The notes beneath the pieces were generated by a model. That model made no database searches, was not told where the DNA came from, and saw only the letters and a list, made by a program, of their open reading frames with translations. The position numbers and the translations under genes were made by a program. Below are positions 7,592 through 13,460 of a stretch of 14,894 nt of DNA, piece after piece (the stretch's first letter is position 1; each line of letters begins with the position of its first letter). The stretch comes from Actinomycetota bacterium (lineage in GTDB: Bacteria; Actinomycetota; Humimicrobiia; Humimicrobiales; Humimicrobiaceae). The DNA is taken from contig PMCC01000032.1 of the NCBI GenBank assembly GCA_003155275.1, forward strand, positions 1 through 14,894, read 5' to 3'.

Positions 7592-8911
7592 TTATTTTCT
7601 TACTTTTTTAGCTGCATTCTTAATACCCTGAATCATCATATCAAGATCATTTTTTGTCAATCTCGGATTCATAGGCAGGTTAATTTCTCTTTTATAGAAG
7701 AATTTTTCTGCATTCGGACAGAGCTTATCAGGATAATTATATTTTCTTTTAAGCCCTGTGAAATGATAAGTTGGCTGATAGTGTAGAATACCCTGGATGC
7801 CTTCTTCCCTATACAGGACCCTTAAAAACTCATCGCGTGATGCTCCTAATTCCTCTTCTTCTATACATAGTGTATAGAGATGGTAGCAATGGTAGCAATC
7901 AGGACTTTCATACACAGGCGTTATCCCCTTTATCCCTTTTAAGCCTTCATTTATATAATTTCCATTGTTCTTGCGCTTCTCTACCATCATTGCCAATTTT
8001 CTGAGCTGCGCTCTGCCTACAGCAGCTTGCGCTTCGGTCATGCGGTAGTTATTTCCCCATTTCCCATCGTCATCAATTACATCAAAATGGGAGGGAATCC
8101 AGTAATCTTTTACATCGGTCTTATCCATCTTATACCCTGAAAATTCAAAATGGGTTTGTTTGGGATCCCAGTGGGTAATGCTAATGTTCCTAAACCTTTT
8201 GATTTTATCTGCAAGCTCATCGCTATTAGTAGTAATCATTCCTCCTTCGCCGAGTGTGGTCATATTTTTCAGAGAATGAAAACTGAAACATCCGATATCT
8301 CCGATACTTCCTGCGGGTCTGCCCTTATACTTTGCGCCATGCGCATGGGCGCAATCTTCCATTACATAGAGGTTATGCTTTTTAGCTATTGCCATGATAG
8401 GATCCATGTCGCACATCTGCCCGCCGTAGTGGACCACGTAAATTGCTTTAGTCTTGTCCGTTATCTTATTTTCTATTTGTTTAGGATCGATATTAAATGT
8501 CTTTGGGTCGATATCTGCAAAAATTGGTTTTGCTTCCTCTTTTAAAATGACTAAGGAGGTTGCAATAAAGGTATTCGGGGTTGTAATAACTTCATCACCC
8601 TTTTTGATCCCGAATGTTTGAGTTGCCACGTGCATTGCGGTAGTACAGTTGCTTACTGCAAAGGCATGTTTTACTTCAAATACCTTCGCAAATTCATCTT
8701 GAAATAGCTGGACCTGCGGCCCCATAGTCTGGGACTCCTGCTTCATAGCAGCTAATACAGCTTTTTCTTCTTCACCATCATAGATAGAGCCAAAGAAAGA
8801 ATACTCTACCTTAAGTTTCACTCCATCATTCATATGGTACCCAGAAGTTATTCCACCCTCTGTATCTGACCCTGTAAACAATAATTCTTCTTTTCCTTTT
8901 TCCTCCGCCAT
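7592..8911 (-). CDS. DegT/DnrJ/EryC1/StrS-family PLP aminotransferase
   Basis: This is a PLP-dependent sugar aminotransferase-type enzyme, 439 residues from ATG 8911. It shows SNCTTAMHV near residue 87 (cofactor phosphate binding), EDCAHAHGA at 185-193 with the Asp that contacts the PLP nitrogen, and SFHSLKNMTTLGEGG at 210-224 with Lys215 as the Schiff-base lysine. The family moves an amino group between glutamate or glutamine and a keto sugar, and some members act as dehydratases. About 35 N-terminal residues precede the usual family start, and a segment at 245-285 is longer than in compact members. AAGGAG followed by eight bases decides ATG 8911; a GTG three codons upstream overlaps that site and is rejected. 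In this locus it could remove or add an amino group on a keto sugar made by the neighbouring Gfo/Idh enzyme (inference). Confidence 0.92.
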   Translation of the reverse strand: MAEEKGKEELLFTGSDTEGGITSGYHMNDGVKLKVEYSFFGSIYDGEEEKAVLAAMKQESQTMGPQVQLFQDEFAKVFEVKHAFAVSNCTTAMHVATQTFGIKKGDEVITTPNTFIATSLVILKEEAKPIFADIDPKTFNIDPKQIENKITDKTKAIYVVHYGGQMCDMDPIMAIAKKHNLYVMEDCAHAHGAKYKGRPAGSIGDIGCFSFHSLKNMTTLGEGGMITTNSDELADKIKRFRNISITHWDPKQTHFEFSGYKMDKTDVKDYWIPSHFDVIDDDGKWGNNYRMTEAQAAVGRAQLRKLAMMVEKRKNNGNYINEGLKGIKGITPVYESPDCYHCYHLYTLCIEEEELGASRDEFLRVLYREEGIQGILHYQPTYHFTGLKRKYNYPDKLCPNAEKFFYKREINLPMNPRLTKNDLDMMIQGIKNAAKKVRK

Positions 8912-8990
8912 TTTTAACACTCCTTATGTAACAAACTAATATTTTTTAACATGAACTCTAAATTTCAAACGCCGGCTTAATCGGGCATAA

Positions 8991-9110
8991 TTAACTGATG
9001 AAACTCATTTCTTCAAGTATTTCATTATTGATATTTTCAAATTCTTCCTGGGGCATGTCCACAATAGCAATAATATCCACAACGGAACAGATTTTTTTTA
9101 TTGTACACTT
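8991..9110 (-). pseudogene. Possible remnant of a protein C-terminus
   Basis: On the minus strand, 39 codons are open between an in-frame TAG (9113-9111) and the TAA at 8993-8991. The C-terminal part reads IAIVDMPQEEFENINNEIL and then EEMSFIS, which has the balanced composition of a real coding end, unlike the A/T-rich surroundings. There is no ribosome binding site, only a GTG at 9080 as possible start, and upstream codons are interrupted by stops. It may be the decayed tail of a gene that once preceded the DegT gene. Family not recognised; chance cannot be excluded. Confidence 0.25.
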
Positions 9111-9183
9111 CTACAATAAAATAGTAAATACTTCGAATTGATTTATTTAAATTCTAAATGAAGCTGTATCAATACCCCATAAA

Positions 9184-9269
9184 AAAACCTAAACGGCATA
9201 TTTTGTAACATTTAGTGCTGAATCTATATTTATAAATATTATTAAAAATGAGTTTATGGAAAACCTAAA
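9184..9269. repeat. 10-bp direct repeat upstream of the Gfo/Idh gene
   Basis: AAAACCTAAA occurs at 9184-9193 and 9260-9269, 76 bases apart start to start. The second copy lies between the presumed -35 and -10 regions of the candidate promoter. The AACCTA core also appears at 13192-13197, in the left arm of the inverted repeat at the other divergent promoter. It could be a regulator binding site; A/T-richness makes chance a real alternative. Confidence 0.35.
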
Positions 9270-9280
9270 AATGCTATAAT
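9253..9280 (+). promoter_or_regulatory. Candidate sigma-A promoter (extended -10) for the Gfo/Idh gene
   Basis: A perfect TATAAT at 9275-9280 is preceded by TGC, giving the extended -10 form TGnTATAAT. The -35 is poor (TTTATG at 9253-9258, spacing 16), which an extended -10 can compensate. Transcription would begin near 9287, leaving a leader of about 115 bases before ATG 9403. Confidence 0.5.
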
Positions 9281-9402
9281 TAAGCTGTAAAATGAATAAC
9301 AAATCGGAATTTTTATTAAGGAATTAATATATCACAAAGTTCTTTGATGGAGAAACATAAAAGATATTTTTTTAATGAATGTAATTGATAGGAGGAGTTT
9401 TT

Positions 9403-10446
9403 ATGATTAACTGGGGTGTTATTGGAGCGGGGGGAATCGCATACAGGAGAACAATTCCGGAAGGAATTTTAAGTGCGGGCAATTCAAATCTCACAGCAAT
9501 TCAGGATGCTAATACTGATCTGGCCAGAAAAATTGGCAAAGAATTCAACGTAAAAGTATATGATAAAATAAAGGATTTGTTGTCAGATAAAACTATAGAT
9601 GCAGTATATATTGCAACTCCCGTGTTTTTGCATTATAAACATTGCATGCTTGCTGCAGAATATAAAAAGCATATACTTTGTGAAAAAAATCTTGCACTAA
9701 ACAAAAATCAGTGTCTTGAGATAATAAAAAAATGCAAGGACAACAAAGTTAAGCTTGGAGTAGGTTATATGATGCGCTTCAATCCTTTGAATTTGGCAAT
9801 AAAAGAAGCAGTTATGGAAAAAATGCTTGGGAAAATTATTTTGGGAAGAGCCCAGTTATCGTGCTGGTATCCACCGATTAAAGATGCCTGGAGACAGCAA
9901 AAAAAGCTTGGCGGCGGTGGGAGCCTTTCTGATATGGGCAGCCACTGTATTGACCTGCTGGAGTTTATTTTTGGGAGCAAAGTTGTTGAAGTAAATTGCA
10001 TAGTCGGAAATATTATCCATGATTATGAAGTAGAAGATACTGCCATTGTAACCTGTAAATTTGAAAATGGCTCTATCGGTATTGTGGATAATTGTTTTAA
10101 TATCCCAGATAATTCTTCAAAAAATTTTCTTGAGATTTATGGAGACAAAGGCAGTATATTATGCAAAGGAACCATTGGACAAGACTCAAAGGGAGATGCA
10201 GAAATTATAATAGAGCCGGTAAAGAAAAATTATGAAGCCGATCAAAAAAGATCGGATATTACATCAGGAAAAAAATTCAAATTAAAACAATCCAACATCT
10301 ATAAATCCGAAATAGAATATTTTGCCGACTGTATTAAGAAAGATATAGAACCTGAAATATCAGGGGAACTAGGTCTCCATCACGTCAGGGTAGTTGAAGC
10401 CTGTTATGAGTCTGCAAGAAAAGCCAAATCTATAAGAATAAATTAA
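9403..10446 (+). CDS. Gfo/Idh/MocA-family NAD(P)-dependent oxidoreductase
   Basis: This is a cytoplasmic sugar or polyol dehydrogenase of the Gfo/Idh/MocA family, 347 residues from ATG 9403. The N-terminal Rossmann domain starts MINWGVIGAGGIA with GxGxxA at residues 8-13. The catalytic lysine is K95 in CEKNLAL, where the family's usual EKP is EKN. The C-terminal sheet domain carries GGGSLSDMGSHCIDL at 171-185 with D177 and H181, the usual active-site Asp and His. AGGAGG ends eight bases before ATG 9403; an earlier in-frame TTG at 9385 sits upstream of that site and is rejected. It is transcribed divergently from the DegT aminotransferase, a pairing seen in amino-sugar pathways where a keto sugar is an intermediate. 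Substrate cannot be assigned. Confidence 0.93.
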   Translation: MINWGVIGAGGIAYRRTIPEGILSAGNSNLTAIQDANTDLARKIGKEFNVKVYDKIKDLLSDKTIDAVYIATPVFLHYKHCMLAAEYKKHILCEKNLALNKNQCLEIIKKCKDNKVKLGVGYMMRFNPLNLAIKEAVMEKMLGKIILGRAQLSCWYPPIKDAWRQQKKLGGGGSLSDMGSHCIDLLEFIFGSKVVEVNCIVGNIIHDYEVEDTAIVTCKFENGSIGIVDNCFNIPDNSSKNFLEIYGDKGSILCKGTIGQDSKGDAEIIIEPVKKNYEADQKRSDITSGKKFKLKQSNIYKSEIEYFADCIKKDIEPEISGELGLHHVRVVEACYESARKAKSIRIN

Positions 10447-10471
10447 CTTAAAAGGCTTATGTAAAGAATAA

Positions 10472-11401
10472 TCAATGCATTTCAACGGTACATTTACCTA
10501 TCCCATTGCGATAAAAACTAAACTGCACATCAGGATGGTCTGCTAAAAGCGACATTGGTACAGAAGAATCCGGGATCTTTTTAGAAATCATTAAAGAAGT
10601 CAATCTGATGCCAAAAGGGTTATCATGGTTTCCGGCATGCCAAATTGATACCTTACCGGATTTCCACGTTTCTACCGGTCCAACTGATATTGCCCTGGTA
10701 GGAATATTTGTAACCACACCGCCCCCTGATGTCCTGGCATTCTGTATAATTGTTAAAGGATGAAGTTCTACAATCCTTGTTGTTAACTTTCTGTACTCTT
10801 CAGGTGATGGAGGCACATCCTTATACTTTCCTTCCCTTTTTACAGGGTCATTGAAAGCCCAGTGTTTAACTTCTCCCTGGCCACCCTGCATTATAAGACA
10901 CCTGGCCTCTTCATAAGATTTTTTATATTCTTCAAGGTTATTGGCTCGCAAAAAATGTAGGTTTTTATCCGGCATTCGCAATTCTTTTCTTATCCTATTA
11001 AAGCACAGATCCATATCAGCTTTAGTAAAGCTCAACGGATCTGATTTGGGGACTTCTTTCCCATTCATAAACCACTCATCCATAGCCCAAAAATGCCCAT
11101 TACTTATGTCTATCTCCAGATCATTTACAAGCTGCGCAACAAGGGGTAATTGTTCAGTTGGACCTATAGGACCGCAGATACCAGCAGGTTTTGACTCAGT
11201 TGCCTGTTTCCAGCAATTGATATATTCCAATGCTTCTGCAAGATAAAAAGAATCAAGAGTATCATAAAATTTTACTTTAAATCCTGGTCTTGCAAGCTGG
11301 AGAAGATCCTTTTCTGATAATCTTGAGGCATCATTTAATATTTCTTCATCCAGGGTTGTATAATCCCACCAGCCTTCTGCGATCTTACTTGAATTTCTCA
11401 T
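10472..11401 (-). CDS. NagB-like protein 1 (glucosamine-6-phosphate isomerase/deaminase superfamily)
   Basis: This protein of 309 residues belongs to the NagB/6-phosphogluconolactonase group. [10 protein letters not shown] at 78-87 matches the phosphate-binding loop, AMDEW at 106-110 keeps the Asp equivalent to catalytic D72 of E. coli NagB, and [13 protein letters not shown] at 174-186 matches GxGxDGHIAFNEP. In that motif the Asp (E. coli D141) is Val178, the His (H143) is kept as His180, and the Glu (E148) is Asp185. It is therefore too divergent to be called a true glucosamine-6-phosphate deaminase. TAGGAGA seven bases before the ATG supports the start. It is the last gene of a three-gene minus-strand unit, 74 bases after its paralogue, and converges on the Gfo/Idh gene with 25 bases between. 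Isomerase, deaminase or hydrolase action on a phosphorylated amino sugar is the likeliest role. Confidence 0.87.
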   Translation of the reverse strand: MRNSSKIAEGWWDYTTLDEEILNDASRLSEKDLLQLARPGFKVKFYDTLDSFYLAEALEYINCWKQATESKPAGICGPIGPTEQLPLVAQLVNDLEIDISNGHFWAMDEWFMNGKEVPKSDPLSFTKADMDLCFNRIRKELRMPDKNLHFLRANNLEEYKKSYEEARCLIMQGGQGEVKHWAFNDPVKREGKYKDVPPSPEEYRKLTTRIVELHPLTIIQNARTSGGGVVTNIPTRAISVGPVETWKSGKVSIWHAGNHDNPFGIRLTSLMISKKIPDSSVPMSLLADHPDVQFSFYRNGIGKCTVEMH

Positions 11402-11475
11402 TTAATATTCTCCTAATGTTAAAAAAAATAAAATAAATTAATTATTATATCAATGTAAAATTATAAATATTGATA

Positions 11476-12411
11476 CTAGTTTTCTAAAACAGATTTACAA
11501 TGTAATTTCATTTCTATAGGTTGGGCAGTAACCTTGTCTGCAATAAATAAAACATTTTCCTTTGGATTATCATGAAGCTGCAGCAGAGTCCCTGGCCTGT
11601 CCAAAGTCGGAGGATGCATTAAAGCAAGCCTGAAGCTTGCATGCTGCCATCTTAAATGTCCGCTGCCGCAATATATTTCGATTTTTTTTGCTTCCATAAT
11701 AGGCTTCATTCCCAAAGTAACAGCTTTTGGCGGAAGGTCATAACAGTTGCCACCGATACTGGAGAGACTGTTGATTACAAATGTATCAGAATTTAAATCA
11801 ACTATTCTTGTTTTTGAGTTAAGGAATTGCTCAATTGTCATTCTACTGTAATATGTGTTATATGGTTCATTAAAGGCAATATGTCCATGATATCCTAATC
11901 CTCCGAAACAGGTATCAATACCACCAAGTTCACCTATTTTTTTGTCATTATAATTAAGGTCTGCAGGATCAGGAAAAATTATTTGCTCTTTTTTTAATCC
12001 TGATGAACTATCAACAAGAGCAAAAAGATTCTTGTAAATAAAACCCCGGAAACTCATCGGATGATTTTCCGGGATCCACCTGCTTTCCCAGTCAAGATAT
12101 TCATCCATAAAGAAAAGCCAGGTATTCTTAAGATTTATTTTTTCCCTGTTTATAATAGAAACAAGTATTGAATATTGTGAGGAGGGCCCAACAGGTAATA
12201 TTATTTTAGTATTTTTGCCATTGCTATTGTTGTTTATAATTATATTTGCAATAGATCTTGCCATTTCATGATAAAGTATGTCTGTGTTTTCAACAATTCT
12301 GACACCTACATTGGCCCAGTCTTTGATTTCCTCAATTTGCATGGCCATCAATTTATTAAAATCTTCCAGGCTGATTGTCTGATGGGTTAAAATACCATTA
12401 AAATAACTAAT
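11476..12411 (-). CDS. NagB-like protein 2, probable ATT start
   Basis: This is a second NagB/6-phosphogluconolactonase superfamily protein, 311 residues if started at ATT 12411. With that numbering, PVGPSSQY at 73-80 is the phosphate loop, FMDEY at 101-105 holds the D72 equivalent, and GLGYHGHIAFNEP at 171-183 is the catalytic motif with E. coli D141 replaced by His175 while His177 and Glu182 are kept. A perfect AAGGAG (12424-12419) lies seven bases before the in-frame ATT, no conventional start follows for 60 bases, and the frame stays open. The first conventional starts are TTG 12351 and ATG 12348, without a well-spaced ribosome binding site. The longer form matches its 309-residue paralogue in length and places D103 near D108 of that protein. 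The pair may form a heteromer. Confidence 0.85.
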   Translation of the reverse strand: MSYFNGILTHQTISLEDFNKLMAMQIEEIKDWANVGVRIVENTDILYHEMARSIANIIINNNSNGKNTKIILPVGPSSQYSILVSIINREKINLKNTWLFFMDEYLDWESRWIPENHPMSFRGFIYKNLFALVDSSSGLKKEQIIFPDPADLNYNDKKIGELGGIDTCFGGLGYHGHIAFNEPYNTYYSRMTIEQFLNSKTRIVDLNSDTFVINSLSSIGGNCYDLPPKAVTLGMKPIMEAKKIEIYCGSGHLRWQHASFRLALMHPPTLDRPGTLLQLHDNPKENVLFIADKVTAQPIEMKLHCKSVLEN

Positions 12412-12424
12412 AACTTCACTCCTT
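12409..12424 (-). promoter_or_regulatory. Strong ribosome binding site in front of an ATT codon
   Basis: On the minus strand AAGGAG (12424-12419) is followed by seven bases and then ATT (12411-12409) in frame with NagB-like protein 2. Neighbouring genes on this strand use the same AGGAG spacing before normal starts. A GTG overlapping the site is in another frame that soon stops. Confidence 0.55.
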
Positions 12425-12455
12425 AAAAATATGGTCCATTAATATTTCATGCATT

Positions 12456-13163
12456 TTATGGCAATACCCTTTTAGTTAAACCCTGGGGATACATCCTTTT
12501 TTGGGTAAACGCCTCAGCATAATTTACACCTGCCTGAAATCCCCTGAATTTTGCAACTACCCTTATAAATTCATCGGCGTTACTATTATGTATATCTTTT
12601 AGCCAACCGATCTGGGATTTCATTTTCAGCATCATTTTTATTTTGGTCTCAATAGTGTCAGTAACATCAACATACTCTTCAGGTATAAAATTTAATCCGG
12701 ATAATGTGTCCATATAGTATAGAAAAGGCAATTTCGTAGTGGCTGGAAAATTTGTCTTCCACAAAACAAGATTTGCAAGATATGTTGCTTCGAACACAAG
12801 TTTGCTTACATTGACATGGTCTGACATATAATCATCGGGACTATGGGTAATTATCAGGTCCGGATCTGTTTGCCTCAAAATATCAATTATCTTTATTCTT
12901 GATTCCAGGTCCACAATAAGTTCACCATCAGGAATATTTGCAGTTAAAGAGGTGGCACCTATTATTTTAGCAGATTCGACAGCCTCTTTTCTTCTTATAG
13001 CGGTGATTTCTTCGGAGGTGTATATATTGCTTCCTTTACTTCCATCACAAACATGGCAAATATAAACTTCATATCCAAGTTTTGCATACTTTGCCATCGT
13101 TCCCGCACATAAGATTTCAATATCGTCGGGATGTGCACCCACCGCAAGTATTTTCATTTTCAT
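12456..13163 (-). CDS. PIG-L/LmbE-family zinc-dependent deacetylase
   Basis: This protein of 235 residues is a GlcNAc-PI de-N-acetylase-type enzyme (PIG-L/LmbE, the family of BshB, MshB and diacetylchitobiose deacetylase). The AHPDD motif at residues 10-14 supplies a metal-binding His11 and Asp14 and the general base Asp13. HSPDDYMSDHVN at 107-118 supplies the second ligand region with His116. IRRKEAVESAKIIG at 57-70 is also typical. It would remove an N-acyl group from an amino sugar in the cytoplasm, standing in for NagA. It is the first gene of the minus-strand unit with the two NagB-like genes. Two ATGs compete (13163 and 13157) behind AGAAGG; the second has the better spacing of nine bases. 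Confidence 0.92.
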   Translation of the reverse strand: MKMKILAVGAHPDDIEILCAGTMAKYAKLGYEVYICHVCDGSKGSNIYTSEEITAIRRKEAVESAKIIGATSLTANIPDGELIVDLESRIKIIDILRQTDPDLIITHSPDDYMSDHVNVSKLVFEATYLANLVLWKTNFPATTKLPFLYYMDTLSGLNFIPEEYVDVTDTIETKIKMMLKMKSQIGWLKDIHNSNADEFIRVVAKFRGFQAGVNYAEAFTQKRMYPQGLTKRVLP

Positions 13164-13187
13164 ACGCCTTCTATAAATAAGATTTAT

Positions 13188-13217
13188 ATATAACCTATTT
13201 TACCAAGATGTTTACAA
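13188..13217 (-). promoter_or_regulatory. Candidate promoter for the deacetylase/NagB-like operon
   Basis: On the minus strand TTGTAA (13217-13212) is followed by 18 bases and TTATAT (13193-13188). The predicted start near 13181 leaves a short leader of about 20 bases with the AGAAGG site. Its -35 overlaps that of the divergent promoter by five bases. Confidence 0.35.
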
Positions 13218-13240
13218 TTATGCTTCAATTTTCATATAAT
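13211..13240 (+). promoter_or_regulatory. Sigma-A-type promoter upstream of the ROK gene
   Basis: TTTACA at 13211-13216 (one mismatch to TTGACA) and a perfect TATAAT at 13235-13240 are separated by 18 bases. Transcription would begin near 13247. The promoter makes an ATG at 13208 an unlikely translation start, since it would precede the transcript. Confidence 0.6.
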
Positions 13241-13309
13241 TTAAATAGTTTGAAAGGTTATATAGAAAATATTATCTCACCAAGAAATATCAAAAAGGAA
13301 GCAATAAGC

Positions 13310-13447
13310 ATGATGACCGAAGGACATGATTGCTTGATTAAAAATATAGTGTCTAATAGTTTAAACAAGATTGATTCAGTTATTGTTGGTAAAAATAATT
13401 TGAAGTATAAGTTTTTTCTAAATCAATTTAAAAAAAATTTTAAATAA
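13310..13447 (+). CDS. Possible 45-residue small protein in the ROK leader
   Basis: ATG 13310 (followed by a second ATG at 13313) has AAGGAAG at 13295-13301 with eight bases spacing and lies downstream of a good promoter. The product starts MMTEGHDCLIKNIVSNSLNK and ends in a Lys/Phe/Asn-rich tail; it has no recognisable domain or membrane segment. It ends 13 bases before the ROK gene, whose own ribosome binding site is weak, so translational coupling is possible. The frame is open back to an ATG at 13208, but that lies upstream of the promoter. It could be a true small protein, a leader peptide, or chance. Confidence 0.4.
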   Translation: MMTEGHDCLIKNIVSNSLNKIDSVIVGKNNLKYKFFLNQFKKNFK

Positions 13448-13460
13448 TTAACTAAAAGAA

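Larger units (their letters stand above)
8912..9402. other. Gene-poor divergent region between DegT and Gfo/Idh genes
   Basis: This stretch of 491 bases separates two divergent genes and should hold promoters for both. It contains a possible minus-strand gene remnant (8991-9110), a 10-bp direct repeat AAAACCTAAA at 9184-9193 and 9260-9269, a 14-bp A/T palindrome at 9226-9239, and an extended -10 promoter candidate at 9272-9280. For the DegT gene I found only a weak candidate (TTGAAA near 8962-8967 on the minus strand, without a good -10). No convincing intact gene or structured RNA was seen. Confidence 0.6.
13187..13264. promoter_or_regulatory. Inverted repeat pair bracketing divergent promoters (candidate operators)
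   Basis: TATATAACCT at 13187-13196 and AGGTTATATA at 13255-13264 are perfect inverted copies, 68 bases centre to centre. The left copy covers the presumed -10 of the minus-strand promoter; the right copy lies just after the presumed plus-strand transcription start. A regulator binding both could silence both directions, possibly with DNA looping. Binding function is inferred from position only. Confidence 0.45.

Noticed and set aside
8150-8545. Plus-strand open frame of 131 codons
   Set aside because: It is antisense to the DegT gene, whose family motifs cover the same bases; no ribosome binding site or family resemblance.
8912-8920. GTG at 8920 as start of the DegT gene
   Set aside because: It overlaps the AAGGAG ribosome binding site that correctly spaces ATG 8911.
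9226-9239. ATATTTATAAATAT palindrome
   Set aside because: Perfect, but made only of A and T in an A/T-rich gap, so expected by chance.
9385-9402. TTG at 9385 as start of the Gfo/Idh gene
   Set aside because: It lies upstream of the AGGAGG site that serves ATG 9403.
13208-13309. ATG 13208 as start of a 79-residue protein
   Set aside because: It precedes the TTTACA-TATAAT promoter and has no ribosome binding site; the shorter form from 13310 is better supported.
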